From positions 1 to 64,000 of the forward strand of contig NZ_SAXA01000014.1 in assembly GCF_004122035.1 (NCBI RefSeq): a DNA stretch of 64,000 bases, read 5' to 3'. The notes under the pieces were generated by a model, which saw only the letters and a list, made by a program, of their open reading frames with translations, had not been told where the DNA came from and searched no databases. Below are positions 1 to 9,295 of this stretch, one piece after another (positions within the stretch are counted from its first letter, which is position 1; every line of letters starts with the position of its first letter). Both the position numbers and the translations under genes were made by a program. This DNA comes from Ancylomarina salipaludis. GTDB lineage: Bacteria; Bacteroidota; Bacteroidia; Bacteroidales; Marinifilaceae.

Positions 1-85
1 TTATTTCATAGTTATTGTAATTTATACTTTCACGTTTAAATCCACTCATTTCGTTGGTGAGCATCCCTTCTTTTCTTTTTTCCAT
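1..85 (-). CDS. 5' end of an unidentified gene (partial, runs off the window)
   Basis: On the minus strand an open frame begins at an ATG at position 85 and stays open to the window edge (28 codons seen, beginning MEKRKEGMLTNEMSGFK). Further in-frame ATGs lie at 64 and 49, so the true start is uncertain. An AGG sits a few bases before the first ATG. A short inverted repeat (CTTGAC/GTCAAG, 89-107) lies across the likely leader. The fragment is too short to name a family. The gene would run in the same direction as aroA but is separated from it by the palindromic repeat at 134-177. Confidence 0.4.
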   Translation of the reverse strand, partial: MEKRKEGMLTNEMSGFKRESINYNNYEI

Positions 86-133
86 TACCTTGACTTTTTG
101 TGTCAAGCTATTTCAGGGTATTACAAATAGCCA

Positions 134-177
134 CGAATTCACGAATTATATTTTTTAAAAATCCATTCGTGAATTCG
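134..177. repeat. 13-bp perfect inverted repeat (intergenic palindromic element)
   Basis: The arms CGAATTCACGAAT (134-146) and ATTCGTGAATTCG (165-177) are perfect inverted copies around an 18-base AT-rich spacer. Each arm contains the submotif CGAATTCACGAATT or its complement. It could end aroA transcription (minus strand) as a hairpin, but no clear T run follows it. It also looks like the short dispersed palindromes found between genes in many bacterial genomes. Confidence 0.6.
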
Positions 178-220
178 AGTTTTATTTTTCAAATAAGCAC
201 ATCATCAAATCATCATATCA

Positions 221-1447
221 TTACCCCTGATTAATCAGGAATCCTACTTCTTGTAATTGTTTCCAAAAGTTAGGGTAAGATTTGTTGACAACCATAGGGT
301 CGGCTATTTTGATTTCAGGACGAACCATTGCTATAGGCGCAAAAGCCATAGCCATTCGATGATCGTGATAGGTTTCGATGATAATCTCGTCGCTTTCATC
401 CTTCTTTTCGCCATCCCAAGCCAGCTCACCTTCCTGAGGCTCGTAAAGGACATAGCCCAGTTTCGCCAATTCGTCAATAAGCGCAGCAATACGATTGGTT
501 TCTTTAATTTTAAGGGTTTCCAGCCCTTTAAAATGGAAAGGAATGTTTTTTAATGCAGCGACAACAGCAAAGGTCTGAGCCAAATCAGGCATGTCAATAA
601 AATCGAAAACTAATTTTTTACAAACCTCATTCGTTTGTTCAATGTACATGCCTTTTTTCGAGAAATTGGTCTTTACACCGAGTTTTTCAAAGACTTCAAC
701 CAAACCAGAATCACCCTGAAAACTGTTTTTTCTTAGCCCATCCAAATAAAGCTTTCCCTTAGGAGCTAAGGCCATAAAGGCATACCAATACGAAGCACCC
801 GACCAGTCAGCTTCAACCGTATATGGCATCACTTTATAAGGCTGTTTAGCAACGTAAATTTCATTTCCTTTAAATTCTGATTGTATGCCAAACTCCTCCA
901 TGATTTTAAGAGTCATGTCGATGTATGATCGGGATACAACTTTACCTTGCAGTTTAATACGGAGCCCATTTTCAAGAGTAGGAGCGATAAGCAATAGGGC
1001 AGAGATGTATTGTGAACTGGTATTTCCGGCTAGTTCAACTTCTTTTCCGGTAATATTCGATCCTAAAACCTTCAATGGTGGATAGCCTTCTTTTTCAAGA
1101 TATGAGATTTGTGCACCCAACGAGTTTAGAGCATCGACCAAAACCGAAATAGGGCGTTCCTTCATTCGGTCAGATCCGGTAAGTGTCCATTCGCCTAGTA
1201 TTTTTGATAAATAAGCAGTCAAAAATCGCATACTGGTGCCGGCATGTCCCACGTCAAAAACGTTGGTGTTCGAAAATAAAACCTCCTGCATAACCTTAGA
1301 ATCGTCGCAAGTAGAGAGATTCTTAATCGGTTCAAAACTATAACTTAAAGCATTGATAATTTGCACACGATTCGAAATGCTTTTCGATGAGGGAATTGTA
1401 ATTTTTCCATCAATGTTTTTTTCCGGCTTTGATATAGTATAATGCAT
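221..1447 (-). CDS. aroA: 3-phosphoshikimate 1-carboxyvinyltransferase (EPSP synthase)
   Basis: This is the sixth step of the shikimate pathway: it transfers the enolpyruvyl group of PEP to shikimate-3-phosphate in the cytoplasm. The protein (408 aa) has the N-terminal IPSSKSISNR substrate motif, the AGTSMRFL PEP-binding segment (GTxxRxL type), the RMKERPI signature and the late DHRMAMAFA motif. Length is slightly below the usual 420-430 aa but both domains appear complete. It lies downstream of aroB-apt on the same strand, but a strong terminator (1475-1514) separates them, so aroA probably has its own promoter or depends on readthrough. Confidence 0.95.
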   Translation of the reverse strand: MHYTISKPEKNIDGKITIPSSKSISNRVQIINALSYSFEPIKNLSTCDDSKVMQEVLFSNTNVFDVGHAGTSMRFLTAYLSKILGEWTLTGSDRMKERPISVLVDALNSLGAQISYLEKEGYPPLKVLGSNITGKEVELAGNTSSQYISALLLIAPTLENGLRIKLQGKVVSRSYIDMTLKIMEEFGIQSEFKGNEIYVAKQPYKVMPYTVEADWSGASYWYAFMALAPKGKLYLDGLRKNSFQGDSGLVEVFEKLGVKTNFSKKGMYIEQTNEVCKKLVFDFIDMPDLAQTFAVVAALKNIPFHFKGLETLKIKETNRIAALIDELAKLGYVLYEPQEGELAWDGEKKDESDEIIIETYHDHRMAMAFAPIAMVRPEIKIADPMVVNKSYPNFWKQLQEVGFLINQG

Positions 1448-1474
1448 GCTATTGATCTTAAAAAAGATTGTACA

Positions 1475-1514
1475 AAAAATCAGCCGTTAGAAAAACTGAA
1501 TTTCCCAACGGCTG
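1475..1514 (-). terminator. Rho-independent terminator of aroB-apt
   Basis: The arms CAGCCGTT (1481-1488) and AACGGCTG (1507-1514) form a GC-rich stem. On the minus strand it is followed by ATTTTTTG, a proper U tract. It lies just after the apt stop and just before aroA. Confidence 0.75.
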
Positions 1515-1542
1515 TATGGTGTAATTCCTTAATTTCTATTGT

Positions 1543-2073
1543 TTAGAAATGGAATAGAGAATCGACTTGATAGTTTGTATCTAATTTCTCACGTCCGTTT
1601 AAGAAGTCAAGTTCAACAAGGAAGTTGACAAATACATTCTTAACATTGAACTTGCTAATTAGATTGATAGACGCTTTAGCTGTTCCACCAGTTGCTAATA
1701 AATCGTCGTGCAATAAAATAACATCATCAGAATTTAAAGCATCCTGGTGAATGAACATTTCATCTTCGCCATACTCAAGTGAATATTTTTCAGAATAAGT
1801 AGGGGCTGGTAATTTACCTGGTTTACGAACCGGAACAAATCCTGCACCTAATTTATAGGCCAAAACTGTACCTAGAATAAATCCACGACTTTCAAGCCCT
1901 ACAATTTTAGTAATCCCCTTGTCTTTGTATTGTTCATAAAGAGATTCTACCAAAGTGTTAAGATGTTTTTCATCCTTCAACATGGTGGTGATATCCTTAA
2001 ATACAATACCTTCTTTAGGAAAATCAACGATATCTCTAATTGAGTTTTTTGCTTCTTGAAGTTTTACGTCCAT
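1543..2073 (-). CDS. apt: adenine phosphoribosyltransferase
   Basis: This purine salvage enzyme makes AMP from adenine and PRPP. The PRPP-binding loop is visible as HDDLLATGGTAKAS, and GLESRGFILG matches the conserved APT segment. I chose the ATG at 2073 (MDVKLQEA, 176 aa), which fits the family length of 170-180 aa and begins one base after the aroB stop. An in-frame ATG at 2091 would overlap aroB and add six residues; still longer readings (to 2190) lie wholly inside aroB and are not credible. The near-zero spacing indicates translational coupling with aroB. Confidence 0.93.
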   Translation of the reverse strand: MDVKLQEAKNSIRDIVDFPKEGIVFKDITTMLKDEKHLNTLVESLYEQYKDKGITKIVGLESRGFILGTVLAYKLGAGFVPVRKPGKLPAPTYSEKYSLEYGEDEMFIHQDALNSDDVILLHDDLLATGGTAKASINLISKFNVKNVFVNFLVELDFLNGREKLDTNYQVDSLFHF

Positions 2074-2074
2074 T

Positions 2075-3136
2075 TTAATTTCTTTTTCCATACTGATTAA
2101 GAGCTTCAAATACTTCCTCTTCCGTGCAGATGTTATTAATCGTATAAGCACCAACATTCGGAAGAAGTGTAAAATTAACTCCTTCGTCACTATTTTTCTT
2201 ATCGTGTAACATCAATTGATATAATTCGGGGTAATCCTTCGCAAAAATAGAAAAGTCTGAGTAAATATCTGTTATATATTTCACTATCTCTTTAAATTTA
2301 TCTTTCGGGAATGCATTTTTCTTTACCGAAAGATAGAGTTCGCCTATCATACCGAGTGCTACCGCCTCACCATGTGAAAGTTCAAGTTTATGATGATGTG
2401 CATAACTTTCGAGTGCATGACCGATAGTATGCCCAAAGTTCAGAACTTTTCGAATATCTCTTTCCATTGGATCTTTCATCACAAACTCTTGTTTTACAGC
2501 GACTGATTTACGAATCAGTGTCAGTAGCTTGGAATAATTGATATCATTAAGGTTAAAAGCAATAAGTTCATCCAAATAATTTTGACTATAGATCATGGCA
2601 TGTTTCAACATTTCGGCAAAGCCCGATTTGAATTCTTTCATCGGTAGGGTTTTCAAGAATTCAGGGCATAAAATCACGATGTCGGGTTGGTTGATGACTC
2701 CAATTTCGTTTTTTAAACCGTTAAAATTGAAACCTGTTTTTCCACCGACCGAAGCATCAATTTGCGAAAGGAGAGTGGTTGGCACATTAATAAAGTGACA
2801 GCCTCGTTTGAATGTTGAAGCAACAAATCCACCTAAATCACAGATTAAACCTCCACCAATATTAATGACTAAGCTGTGACGGTTGGCACCGTTTTGACTT
2901 AGGAATGTCCAGGCCTTTGCTACTGACTCCAGTGATTTGTTTTGCTCACCAGATTCAATTATTAGTTTTGGGATATTCTGAAGTTTTTCGTTTCCTGATA
3001 AGAGATGCCAACAGTGTTCTTGTGCACCTGAATCCATAAGGATAAAGATTTTTGTTTTGGAATAAGTTTCCAAAATTCTACCAAGCTCTTTTTCTATGCT
3101 TTCAGTAAAAATTAAATCGTAAGATTGAGGACTCAT
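2075..3136 (-). CDS. aroB: 3-dehydroquinate synthase
   Basis: This is the second step of the shikimate pathway: NAD- and metal-dependent cyclisation of DAHP to 3-dehydroquinate. The 353-aa protein shows the nucleotide-binding GGGLICDLGGFVAST segment, the VPTTLLSQIDASVGGKTG signature, the metal-site helix SGFAEMLKHAMI and the FGHTIGHALE motif. Length is typical. It is the first gene of an aroB-apt operon and has a good Bacteroidota-type promoter just upstream (3169-3199). Confidence 0.95.
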   Translation of the reverse strand: MSPQSYDLIFTESIEKELGRILETYSKTKIFILMDSGAQEHCWHLLSGNEKLQNIPKLIIESGEQNKSLESVAKAWTFLSQNGANRHSLVINIGGGLICDLGGFVASTFKRGCHFINVPTTLLSQIDASVGGKTGFNFNGLKNEIGVINQPDIVILCPEFLKTLPMKEFKSGFAEMLKHAMIYSQNYLDELIAFNLNDINYSKLLTLIRKSVAVKQEFVMKDPMERDIRKVLNFGHTIGHALESYAHHHKLELSHGEAVALGMIGELYLSVKKNAFPKDKFKEIVKYITDIYSDFSIFAKDYPELYQLMLHDKKNSDEGVNFTLLPNVGAYTINNICTEEEVFEALNQYGKRN

Positions 3137-3168
3137 TTGCGAACTTATTTATAGTTTCTAACTTTGGT

Positions 3169-3199
3169 CAAATATAATATTTTAGCGAGTGATGTCAAA
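3169..3199 (-). promoter_or_regulatory. Bacteroidota sigma-A type promoter of aroB
   Basis: Read on the minus strand: -33 TTTG (3199-3196), exactly 19 bp spacing, then -7 TATATTTG (3176-3169). This matches the known TTTG-N19-TAnnTTTG consensus. It predicts a transcript start about 25-30 bases before the aroB ATG at 3136. Confidence 0.75.
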
Positions 3200-3278
3200 C
3201 TCGCCGAATTTAAAAATACGGGCTTGTTCTATTAAAATAAGCCGTAATATTATACTCTAAATTTATATTGATACACAT

Positions 3279-3743
3279 ATGACACTTAGCAATCAAAGTA
3301 GGGCAGCAAACATAAAGCTCTTTTATTACATTATCACATTTATTTACTTGAGTTTAACTGTTTTAACTGTTTATCTCAGTCCTGCTTATATGATACTTAT
3401 ATTGGCTTCGTTGTTTGCCTTTTTTGTTATTTTAGTTAGCCTTAATCTGACTCGAGAATATAATTTTATTATTTATAAGGATACCGATGATAAAATTATC
3501 ATGCGATATTATCCTTTACATCCTTTTCATGATAAGTTTAAATCCATTGAAATAAGCAAGCAAACCTTTTCTCATTTCGAGCTTAAGAAACGCAGTATGG
3601 GATTGCGCGAAGATTTATTTCTTTATCAGATGAGTGCAAAAGGTTTGGCCAAATATCCGGGAATAAGTTTATCTGCATTGTCAAAAAAACAGAAAGCAGA
3701 GGTATTGGACTCTCTTTCGAAGTATTCGAAGAAGAAGTTGTAA
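3279..3743 (+). CDS. small membrane-anchored protein of unknown function
   Basis: The 154-aa protein has two adjacent hydrophobic helices (about residues 12-33 and 36-56) followed by a soluble basic domain of about 95 residues. That layout resembles membrane-anchored PH-like proteins, but I do not recognise a family. It is divergent from aroB and 37 bp ahead of the next gene, which may be co-transcribed. A small hairpin (ACGGGCTT/AAGCCGT, 3218-3245) lies in the upstream gap. Confidence 0.75.
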   Translation: MTLSNQSRAANIKLFYYIITFIYLSLTVLTVYLSPAYMILILASLFAFFVILVSLNLTREYNFIIYKDTDDKIIMRYYPLHPFHDKFKSIEISKQTFSHFELKKRSMGLREDLFLYQMSAKGLAKYPGISLSALSKKQKAEVLDSLSKYSKKKL

Positions 3744-3780
3744 GATCGTTTAGTTTTTATAAATAGTCATTCTGAAGTAT

Positions 3781-4347
3781 ATGAAAAGAAAATTCTTCTC
3801 CATTATTCTTGTTTTTCTATCACTATCCTTATTCGCTCAAAAAAATGAAGAAGGCTTAAGAATTCAAGTTGGTTTACCTTTTGTAAAATATGGCAAGTTT
3901 GATCATAATTTTCAAAATGGGGATGAAACACAGTACCCTACATTTTTAATTCAGGCAGATAAGCCCTGGCGCGACGGCTTTCGTTTAGGAGCTTATGTTG
4001 GATTTGCAGGTCAGAGGAATGAATCTCTTTTCTACGATTTCTCGGAAATTACCCATAACTATTATCGTTTGGGAGCTGTTGTTTCATATGATTTGAATGA
4101 TTTATTGGATGCGATAAATATATCTCCGGAAATTGGAGTGGAATTGTATGCATCATTGAAAACGGGTTTTTCTCTGGAGCATATAAAGTCTGAAAAAGGG
4201 ATTAATATCAAGGAAAATAATGTGTTGTTCGATCTCGGACTTCTAATTGGAGGTCGATACAATATCAGTGAAAATATCGACATTTTTTCAGAGTTGGGAT
4301 ATGGTAATGCCGGTTTTGTTACTATCGGTTTTGCATTTGATCTGTAA
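3781..4347 (+). CDS. secreted protein, probably small outer-membrane beta-barrel
   Basis: The 188-aa protein starts with a clear signal peptide (KRKFFSIILVFLSLSLFAQ, cut after AQ). The rest is built of alternating polar and aromatic beta strands with G-Y/F-G patterns and ends in a hydrophobic strand (VTIGFAFDL), as in outer-membrane barrels of the PorT/OmpW-like kind. No specific family can be named. It follows the membrane protein at 3279 closely and precedes dprA. Confidence 0.75.
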   Translation: MKRKFFSIILVFLSLSLFAQKNEEGLRIQVGLPFVKYGKFDHNFQNGDETQYPTFLIQADKPWRDGFRLGAYVGFAGQRNESLFYDFSEITHNYYRLGAVVSYDLNDLLDAINISPEIGVELYASLKTGFSLEHIKSEKGINIKENNVLFDLGLLIGGRYNISENIDIFSELGYGNAGFVTIGFAFDL

Positions 4348-4409
4348 CATCTTTCTTTTTTTTGATTTCCGGATACAATTTTTTAATTTGGATGTTCTAA
4401 ATCCAAACG

Positions 4410-5513
4410 ATGGAAACTCTTTATAAAGTAGCCTTTAGCTTTTTGAATGGTCTTGGCAGTATTAATGCCAGAAAGGTGATTGCTTATACGGGGGGTGTTG
4501 ACGGATTTTTTAGAGTGAAAAAGCAAGAATTGCTGAAGGTTCCTGGTATCGGGAAGCATATCATACAAAAGTTGGATCGGGATGCGGCTCTTCGTGAGGC
4601 AGAAGCCGAACTGAAGTTTATTAATGACAATGATATAAAAGTCGCTTTCTATCTTGATGAAAATTTTCCTCAACGTTTATTGAATTGTTCTGATTCACCA
4701 ACGACACTATATTATAAAGGAGAGATTAACTTTAATGCGTCTCGTATTTTAAGTGTGGTGGGAACCCGTAATGCTACGGAGTATGGTAAAGAAAATTGCC
4801 GCAAGATTATAAAAGCACTTGCTTCGCACAGCGAGAAGACGATTATAGTAAGTGGTTTGGCTTATGGGATTGATATTTGTGCCCATAAGGCGGCATTGAA
4901 ATATAAGTTGCCAACTGTTGCCGTTGTAGGTCATGGTTTTCATATGATGTATCCGGCACAGCATCGTAAATATGCCGAAGAGATTATTCATCAAGGTGGT
5001 CTGGTTTCAGAGTTTACATCGCAAAGTGTTATCGATCCGAGACACTTTGTCCGTCGAAATAGAATTATTGCCGGTATGGCTGATGCTACCCTGATTGTTG
5101 AATCTGCAAAAAAGGGAGGTGCCTTAATAACAGCTGAAATTGCAAATTCATATAATAGAGATGTATTGGCATTTCCCGGCAGGCCGGGGGATGTTTATTC
5201 AAAAGGTTGTAATCACCTGATTAAAACCAATCAGGCTCATTTGATTGAGTCGGTAGCAGATCTTGAATATATTCTAGGCTGGGAGAATGATTTGAGCCAG
5301 AAGGATGCGGTTCAGTCTAAAATGTTTGTAGAACTCTCACCTGAAGAAGATTTTATTGTGAGCTTATTGAGAGATGAAGGCAAATTAGGAATTGATATCC
5401 TTTCTGTAAAATCGAATTTACCCATGAGTCGGGTTTCAAGTTTGCTATTAAAAATGGAATTTGAAGGTCTTGTGAGAGCTTTGCCTGGCAAAATTTACGC
5501 TTTGACTTCTTAA
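4410..5513 (+). CDS. dprA: DNA-processing protein DprA
   Basis: DprA loads RecA onto incoming single-stranded DNA during transformation. The 367-aa protein has an N-terminal helix-hairpin-helix region (residues 1-75, with VPGIGKHIIQKL), the Rossmann-like DprA core (VVGTRNATEYG, VSGLAYGIDICAHKAAL, AVVGHGFHMMYPAQH, RRNRIIAGMADATLIVES, GGALITAEIA) and a C-terminal winged helix (about 305-367). All parts are present. No other competence gene is nearby. DprA is widespread in Bacteroidota even where natural transformation is not shown. Confidence 0.95.
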   Translation: METLYKVAFSFLNGLGSINARKVIAYTGGVDGFFRVKKQELLKVPGIGKHIIQKLDRDAALREAEAELKFINDNDIKVAFYLDENFPQRLLNCSDSPTTLYYKGEINFNASRILSVVGTRNATEYGKENCRKIIKALASHSEKTIIVSGLAYGIDICAHKAALKYKLPTVAVVGHGFHMMYPAQHRKYAEEIIHQGGLVSEFTSQSVIDPRHFVRRNRIIAGMADATLIVESAKKGGALITAEIANSYNRDVLAFPGRPGDVYSKGCNHLIKTNQAHLIESVADLEYILGWENDLSQKDAVQSKMFVELSPEEDFIVSLLRDEGKLGIDILSVKSNLPMSRVSSLLLKMEFEGLVRALPGKIYALTS

Positions 5514-5626
5514 AAAATCTCTTTTTTTTTGCTTAATGTTGTAGAGCAGGATGTTGTGATGCTTAATTAACTGGTAATCAGTGCGTCGTGATTTTTTAAA
5601 ACGTTTGAATTTTTTTAAGAAAAAAA

Positions 5627-5656
5627 TTTGAGGTTCTTAAAATTTATATACATTTG
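5627..5656 (+). promoter_or_regulatory. Bacteroidota sigma-A type promoter of gdhA
   Basis: -33 TTTG (5627-5630), 18 bp, then -7 TACATTTG (5649-5656), a full TAnnTTTG match. It predicts a leader of about 55 bases before the gdhA ATG. Confidence 0.7.
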
Positions 5657-5718
5657 AACCAAAATATTAACAATTGTATCACAATAACATTATTTTAATT
5701 TCATAACATACTTAGGAC

Positions 5719-7053
5719 ATGGAAGCAAAGATTAATGAATTCATGGAAGCCCTTAAGGGTAGAACTCCAGGTGAAGCAGAATTTCACCAGGCTGCACAAG
5801 AAGTAATAGAATCTGTATGGGAAACTTATGATTCTAATCCTAAATACAAGAATGCAAAACTTCTTGAAAAAATGTGTGAGCCAGAACGTACTATCATGTT
5901 CCGCGTGCCTTGGTTCAATGATAACGGTGAAGTAGAAATCAACCGTGGTTACCGTGTTGAGTTTAACAGCGCAATCGGACCATATAAAGGTGGTTTACGT
6001 TTTCACCCTTCAGTAACTTTAAGTGCTCTTAAATTCTTAGGTTTTGAACAAACTTTCAAGAACTCTTTGACTACTCTACCTATGGGTGGTGGTAAAGGTG
6101 GTTCTGACTTCAATCCAAAAGGAAGATCAGATAATGAAATCATGCGTTTTTGCCAAAGTTTCATGACTGAGTTGTGTAAACATATTGGTCCTAACACTGA
6201 CGTTCCTGCAGGTGATATCGGAGTAGGTGGTCGTGAGATCGGATACCTTTTCGGACAATACAAGAGAATTCGTAACGAATTTACTGGTGTGTTAACTGGT
6301 AAGCCACTTGAGTTTGGTGGTTCTTTAATCCGTCCTGAAGCGACTGGTTTTGGTTCTGTTTATTTCGCTCAGCATATGGTTGCTGAAAACAATGAAACAT
6401 TAGAAGGAAAAACTGTAGCTCTTTCTGGTTTTGGTAATGTAACTTGGGGTGCTGCTCTTAAATTAGTTGAGCTAGGTGCTAAAGTTGTTACTGTATCAGG
6501 TCCTGATGGATACGTATACGATAAAGAAGGTTTAGATGCTGAGAAGATTGATTATTTATTGGATCTTCGTGCTTCTAACAATGATGTTGTAGCTCCTTAT
6601 GCTGAGAAATTTGGTGCTGAATTCTTCCCAGGACAGAAGCCTTGGGGTGTGAAAGTTGATATGGCTTTCCCATGTGCAATTCAGAACGAGTTGAACGAAG
6701 AAGATGCTAAGACTCTTGTAGCAAACGGATGTAAATATGTAGTAGAGACTTCAAACATGGGTTGTACTGCTGAAGCAATGCTTTATTTATCATCACATAT
6801 TGCTTTCGCTCCTGGTAAAGCTGCTAATGCTGGTGGTGTTGCTGTTTCAGGTCTTGAAATGTCACAAAACTCACTACGTTTTAACTGGACTGCTGAAGAA
6901 GTTGATGAGAAATTAGCTCGTATTATGAAAGATATTCACGATACTTGTGTACGTTTTGGTACTAAAGATGGTAAAATCAACTATGTAAACGGTGCAAACA
7001 TCGGTGGTTTCGTTAAAGTTGCTGAAGCAATGTTAGCTCAAGGATGCGTTTAA
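5719..7053 (+). CDS. gdhA: glutamate dehydrogenase, NADP-type hexameric family
   Basis: The enzyme interconverts 2-oxoglutarate plus ammonium and glutamate, the main ammonium entry point in many Bacteroidota. The 444-aa length fits the hexameric class. The substrate/catalytic lysine segments are visible (GPYKGGLRFHP and LPMGGGKGGSDF), as is the dinucleotide-binding stretch with GFGNVTWG. Coenzyme preference (NADP versus NAD) is inferred from overall family resemblance only. Codon choice is strongly biased, as expected for an abundant protein. It is a single-gene unit with its own promoter and terminator. Confidence 0.95.
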   Translation: MEAKINEFMEALKGRTPGEAEFHQAAQEVIESVWETYDSNPKYKNAKLLEKMCEPERTIMFRVPWFNDNGEVEINRGYRVEFNSAIGPYKGGLRFHPSVTLSALKFLGFEQTFKNSLTTLPMGGGKGGSDFNPKGRSDNEIMRFCQSFMTELCKHIGPNTDVPAGDIGVGGREIGYLFGQYKRIRNEFTGVLTGKPLEFGGSLIRPEATGFGSVYFAQHMVAENNETLEGKTVALSGFGNVTWGAALKLVELGAKVVTVSGPDGYVYDKEGLDAEKIDYLLDLRASNNDVVAPYAEKFGAEFFPGQKPWGVKVDMAFPCAIQNELNEEDAKTLVANGCKYVVETSNMGCTAEAMLYLSSHIAFAPGKAANAGGVAVSGLEMSQNSLRFNWTAEEVDEKLARIMKDIHDTCVRFGTKDGKINYVNGANIGGFVKVAEAMLAQGCV

Positions 7054-7080
7054 TTCTTTAACGCTTTAAATATTTAAAAG

Positions 7081-7104
7081 AGCCGGCTTAGCCGGCTTTT
7101 TTTC
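7081..7104 (+). terminator. Rho-independent terminator of gdhA
   Basis: AGCCGGC-TTA-GCCGGCT followed by seven T residues: a perfect 7-bp GC stem with a 3-base loop, about 30 bases after the gdhA stop. Confidence 0.9.
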
Positions 7105-7149
7105 ATTAGACCCCAGGTTTTCGGGTAGTCACAATCAACACAATTTAGT

Positions 7150-7917
7150 ATGAAATTAATCGATACGCATTCTCATATTTATTCTGAAGCTTTTAACGAG
7201 GATATTGCAGAAGCAATTCAGCGTGCAAAAGATGCAAATGTTGGGCAGATTCTTTTGCCTAATATTGATTCCGAATCAATTGAACCCATGCTCAATTTGG
7301 TTAGAGACTATCCTGGTTATTGTTTGCCGATGATGGGATTGCATCCAACCTCGGTTAAAGAGAATTATCAAGAGGAGTTACTGATTTGTGAAAAATGGTT
7401 GAACGAAGAAGGTTTTATTGCAATTGGTGAAATTGGAATTGATTTGTATTGGGATAAAACGTTTTTGAAGGAGCAGCAATTTGTTTTCGAACAACAATTA
7501 AATTGGGCTGTCGAGAAAGAATTACCCGTTGTGATTCATGCTCGGGATTCTTTTTCGGAAATATTCGAAGTGTTGGAATCTTTTAGGTTGAAGAGTCTTC
7601 AAGGGGTGTTTCATTCTTTTACCGGAAATCTGGAGCAAGCCAATAAAGCAATTGAGATGGGATTTTTATTGGGCTTGAATGGTATTCTTACTTTTAAGAA
7701 TTCTGGATTGGATCGTGTTGTTAAGGAAATTGGGATGAAACATTTGATTTTGGAAACTGATTCGCCATATTTGGCACCAATTCCAAAGCGAGGAAAACGA
7801 AATGAATCAGCTTATGTTGCTTATGTAGCTGAAAAATTGGCTGAGATTCATAATTTAAGTTTGGATGAGGTGGCAGAAGCAACAAGCCGCAATGCCAAAA
7901 AACTATTTAGAATATAA
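7150..7917 (+). CDS. tatD: TatD family metal-dependent hydrolase (putative DNase)
   Basis: The 255-aa TIM-barrel hydrolase has the metal-binding DTHSHIYSE motif (HxH) at the N-terminus, the GEIGIDLYW glutamate segment, VIHARDSF, HSFTGN and the C-terminal ETDSPYLAP aspartate motif. TatD proteins have 3'-5' exonuclease or deaminase-like activity depending on subfamily; the exact substrate cannot be read here. It lies between the gdhA terminator and ansA. The 142-bp gap to ansA makes co-transcription uncertain. Confidence 0.92.
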   Translation: MKLIDTHSHIYSEAFNEDIAEAIQRAKDANVGQILLPNIDSESIEPMLNLVRDYPGYCLPMMGLHPTSVKENYQEELLICEKWLNEEGFIAIGEIGIDLYWDKTFLKEQQFVFEQQLNWAVEKELPVVIHARDSFSEIFEVLESFRLKSLQGVFHSFTGNLEQANKAIEMGFLLGLNGILTFKNSGLDRVVKEIGMKHLILETDSPYLAPIPKRGKRNESAYVAYVAEKLAEIHNLSLDEVAEATSRNAKKLFRI

Positions 7918-8059
7918 CAAGGCTGGTTTTGATTGCCGATATTTTCTAATTAGGTGTTGAGTTAATTCTGATGAAAAATGATTTTTCATCCGGTTAGTGT
8001 TAGTATTAATAATTCTCCGATAATGATCGGGATATCGAAAATATGAAATTTTAAAAAAT

Positions 8060-9082
8060 ATGAAGACTTCAATCTTGATAATTTATACCGGGGGAACCAT
8101 TGGGATGGTGAAAGATCCGGTAAATGGTTCTTTAAAACCCTTCGATTTTGATCATATTTTAAAACAGGTGCCCGAGCTTAAAAAATTCGGTTTTGAATTG
8201 TTTTCTATAGCTTTTGATCCATTGATTGATTCATCGAATTTAAATCCGGATGTTTGGATTAAGATTGCGAATATCATTAAGGAAAACTATGAGAAATATG
8301 CCGGTTTTGTTGTGCTTCATGGAACCGACACGATGTCATATACGGCATCAGCGTTAAGTTTCATGCTTGATAATCTTGACAAACCAGTTGTGTTGACAGG
8401 ATCTCAGTTGCCAATTGGGATGATTCGTACCGATGGTAAAGAAAATTTAATAACGGCTATTGAAGTTGCAGCCGACTATAAGGATGGTAAAGCAATTGTT
8501 CCGGAAGTTTGTGTCCTTTTCGAAAACCAATTGTTCAGAGGAAATCGAACAACCAAGCACAATGCTGAATATTTCAATGCTTTTCATTCATACAACTACC
8601 CAAATTTAGCAAAGGTTGGTATTCATATTCATTACAATGAATCGTCAATTCAAAAAGCCACAGGAAAACCCTTTGTCATAAATACCGATTTGGATACCAA
8701 TATCGCCATTCTTAAAATATTTCCTGGAATAAATAAGAGAACGGTTGATGCGATTCTGAATATTGAAGGATTAAAAGCTGTTGTTATTGAAACCTACGGA
8801 GCAGGGAATGCACCCACTGATGCTTGGTTTGTGAATTCAATTAAGCAGGCCATCGATAATGGTATTATTGTATATAATGTGACTCAATGTCCATCGGGAA
8901 GTGTAGATATGGGCTTGTATGAGACAAGTGTTGAATTATTAAAAATTGGGGTCGTGAGTGGTTATGATATCACTACAGAAGCCGCTATTACCAAGCTGAT
9001 GTTTTTACTTGGACAGCAGCTTGATTCAGATAAGATAAAATTCTTTTTAAATAAGTCCATCAAAGGTGAATTATGCCAATAG
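8060..9082 (+). CDS. ansA: type I (cytoplasmic) L-asparaginase
   Basis: The enzyme hydrolyses asparagine to aspartate and ammonia. The 340-aa protein has the first catalytic threonine motif IIYTGGTIGM near the N-terminus and the second, LHGTDTMSYTASAL, near residue 95. TQCPSGSVDMG lies in the C-terminal half. There is no signal peptide, consistent with the cytoplasmic low-affinity type. A small palindrome (CCGAT/ATCGG, about 8017-8030) lies in the upstream gap. Confidence 0.93.
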   Translation: MKTSILIIYTGGTIGMVKDPVNGSLKPFDFDHILKQVPELKKFGFELFSIAFDPLIDSSNLNPDVWIKIANIIKENYEKYAGFVVLHGTDTMSYTASALSFMLDNLDKPVVLTGSQLPIGMIRTDGKENLITAIEVAADYKDGKAIVPEVCVLFENQLFRGNRTTKHNAEYFNAFHSYNYPNLAKVGIHIHYNESSIQKATGKPFVINTDLDTNIAILKIFPGINKRTVDAILNIEGLKAVVIETYGAGNAPTDAWFVNSIKQAIDNGIIVYNVTQCPSGSVDMGLYETSVELLKIGVVSGYDITTEAAITKLMFLLGQQLDSDKIKFFLNKSIKGELCQ

Positions 9083-9295
9083 AAAATTTGTTTTTCACTT
9101 TTTTTTTGTAATTTGGTGCACTGTTAAAATCAGCTTAGATTACATAAGAATAGGAGTGAGATATAGATAATATAAGAGGTTTTGGCATGTTCTTTAAAAA
9201 GAAAAAACAGTTGATTATTGTTAATCAATTTTAGAAAAGTAACCGTTTAATTTTGTAAAAAATAATTTCGTTAATTAAAATTTGAAAAACAGACT

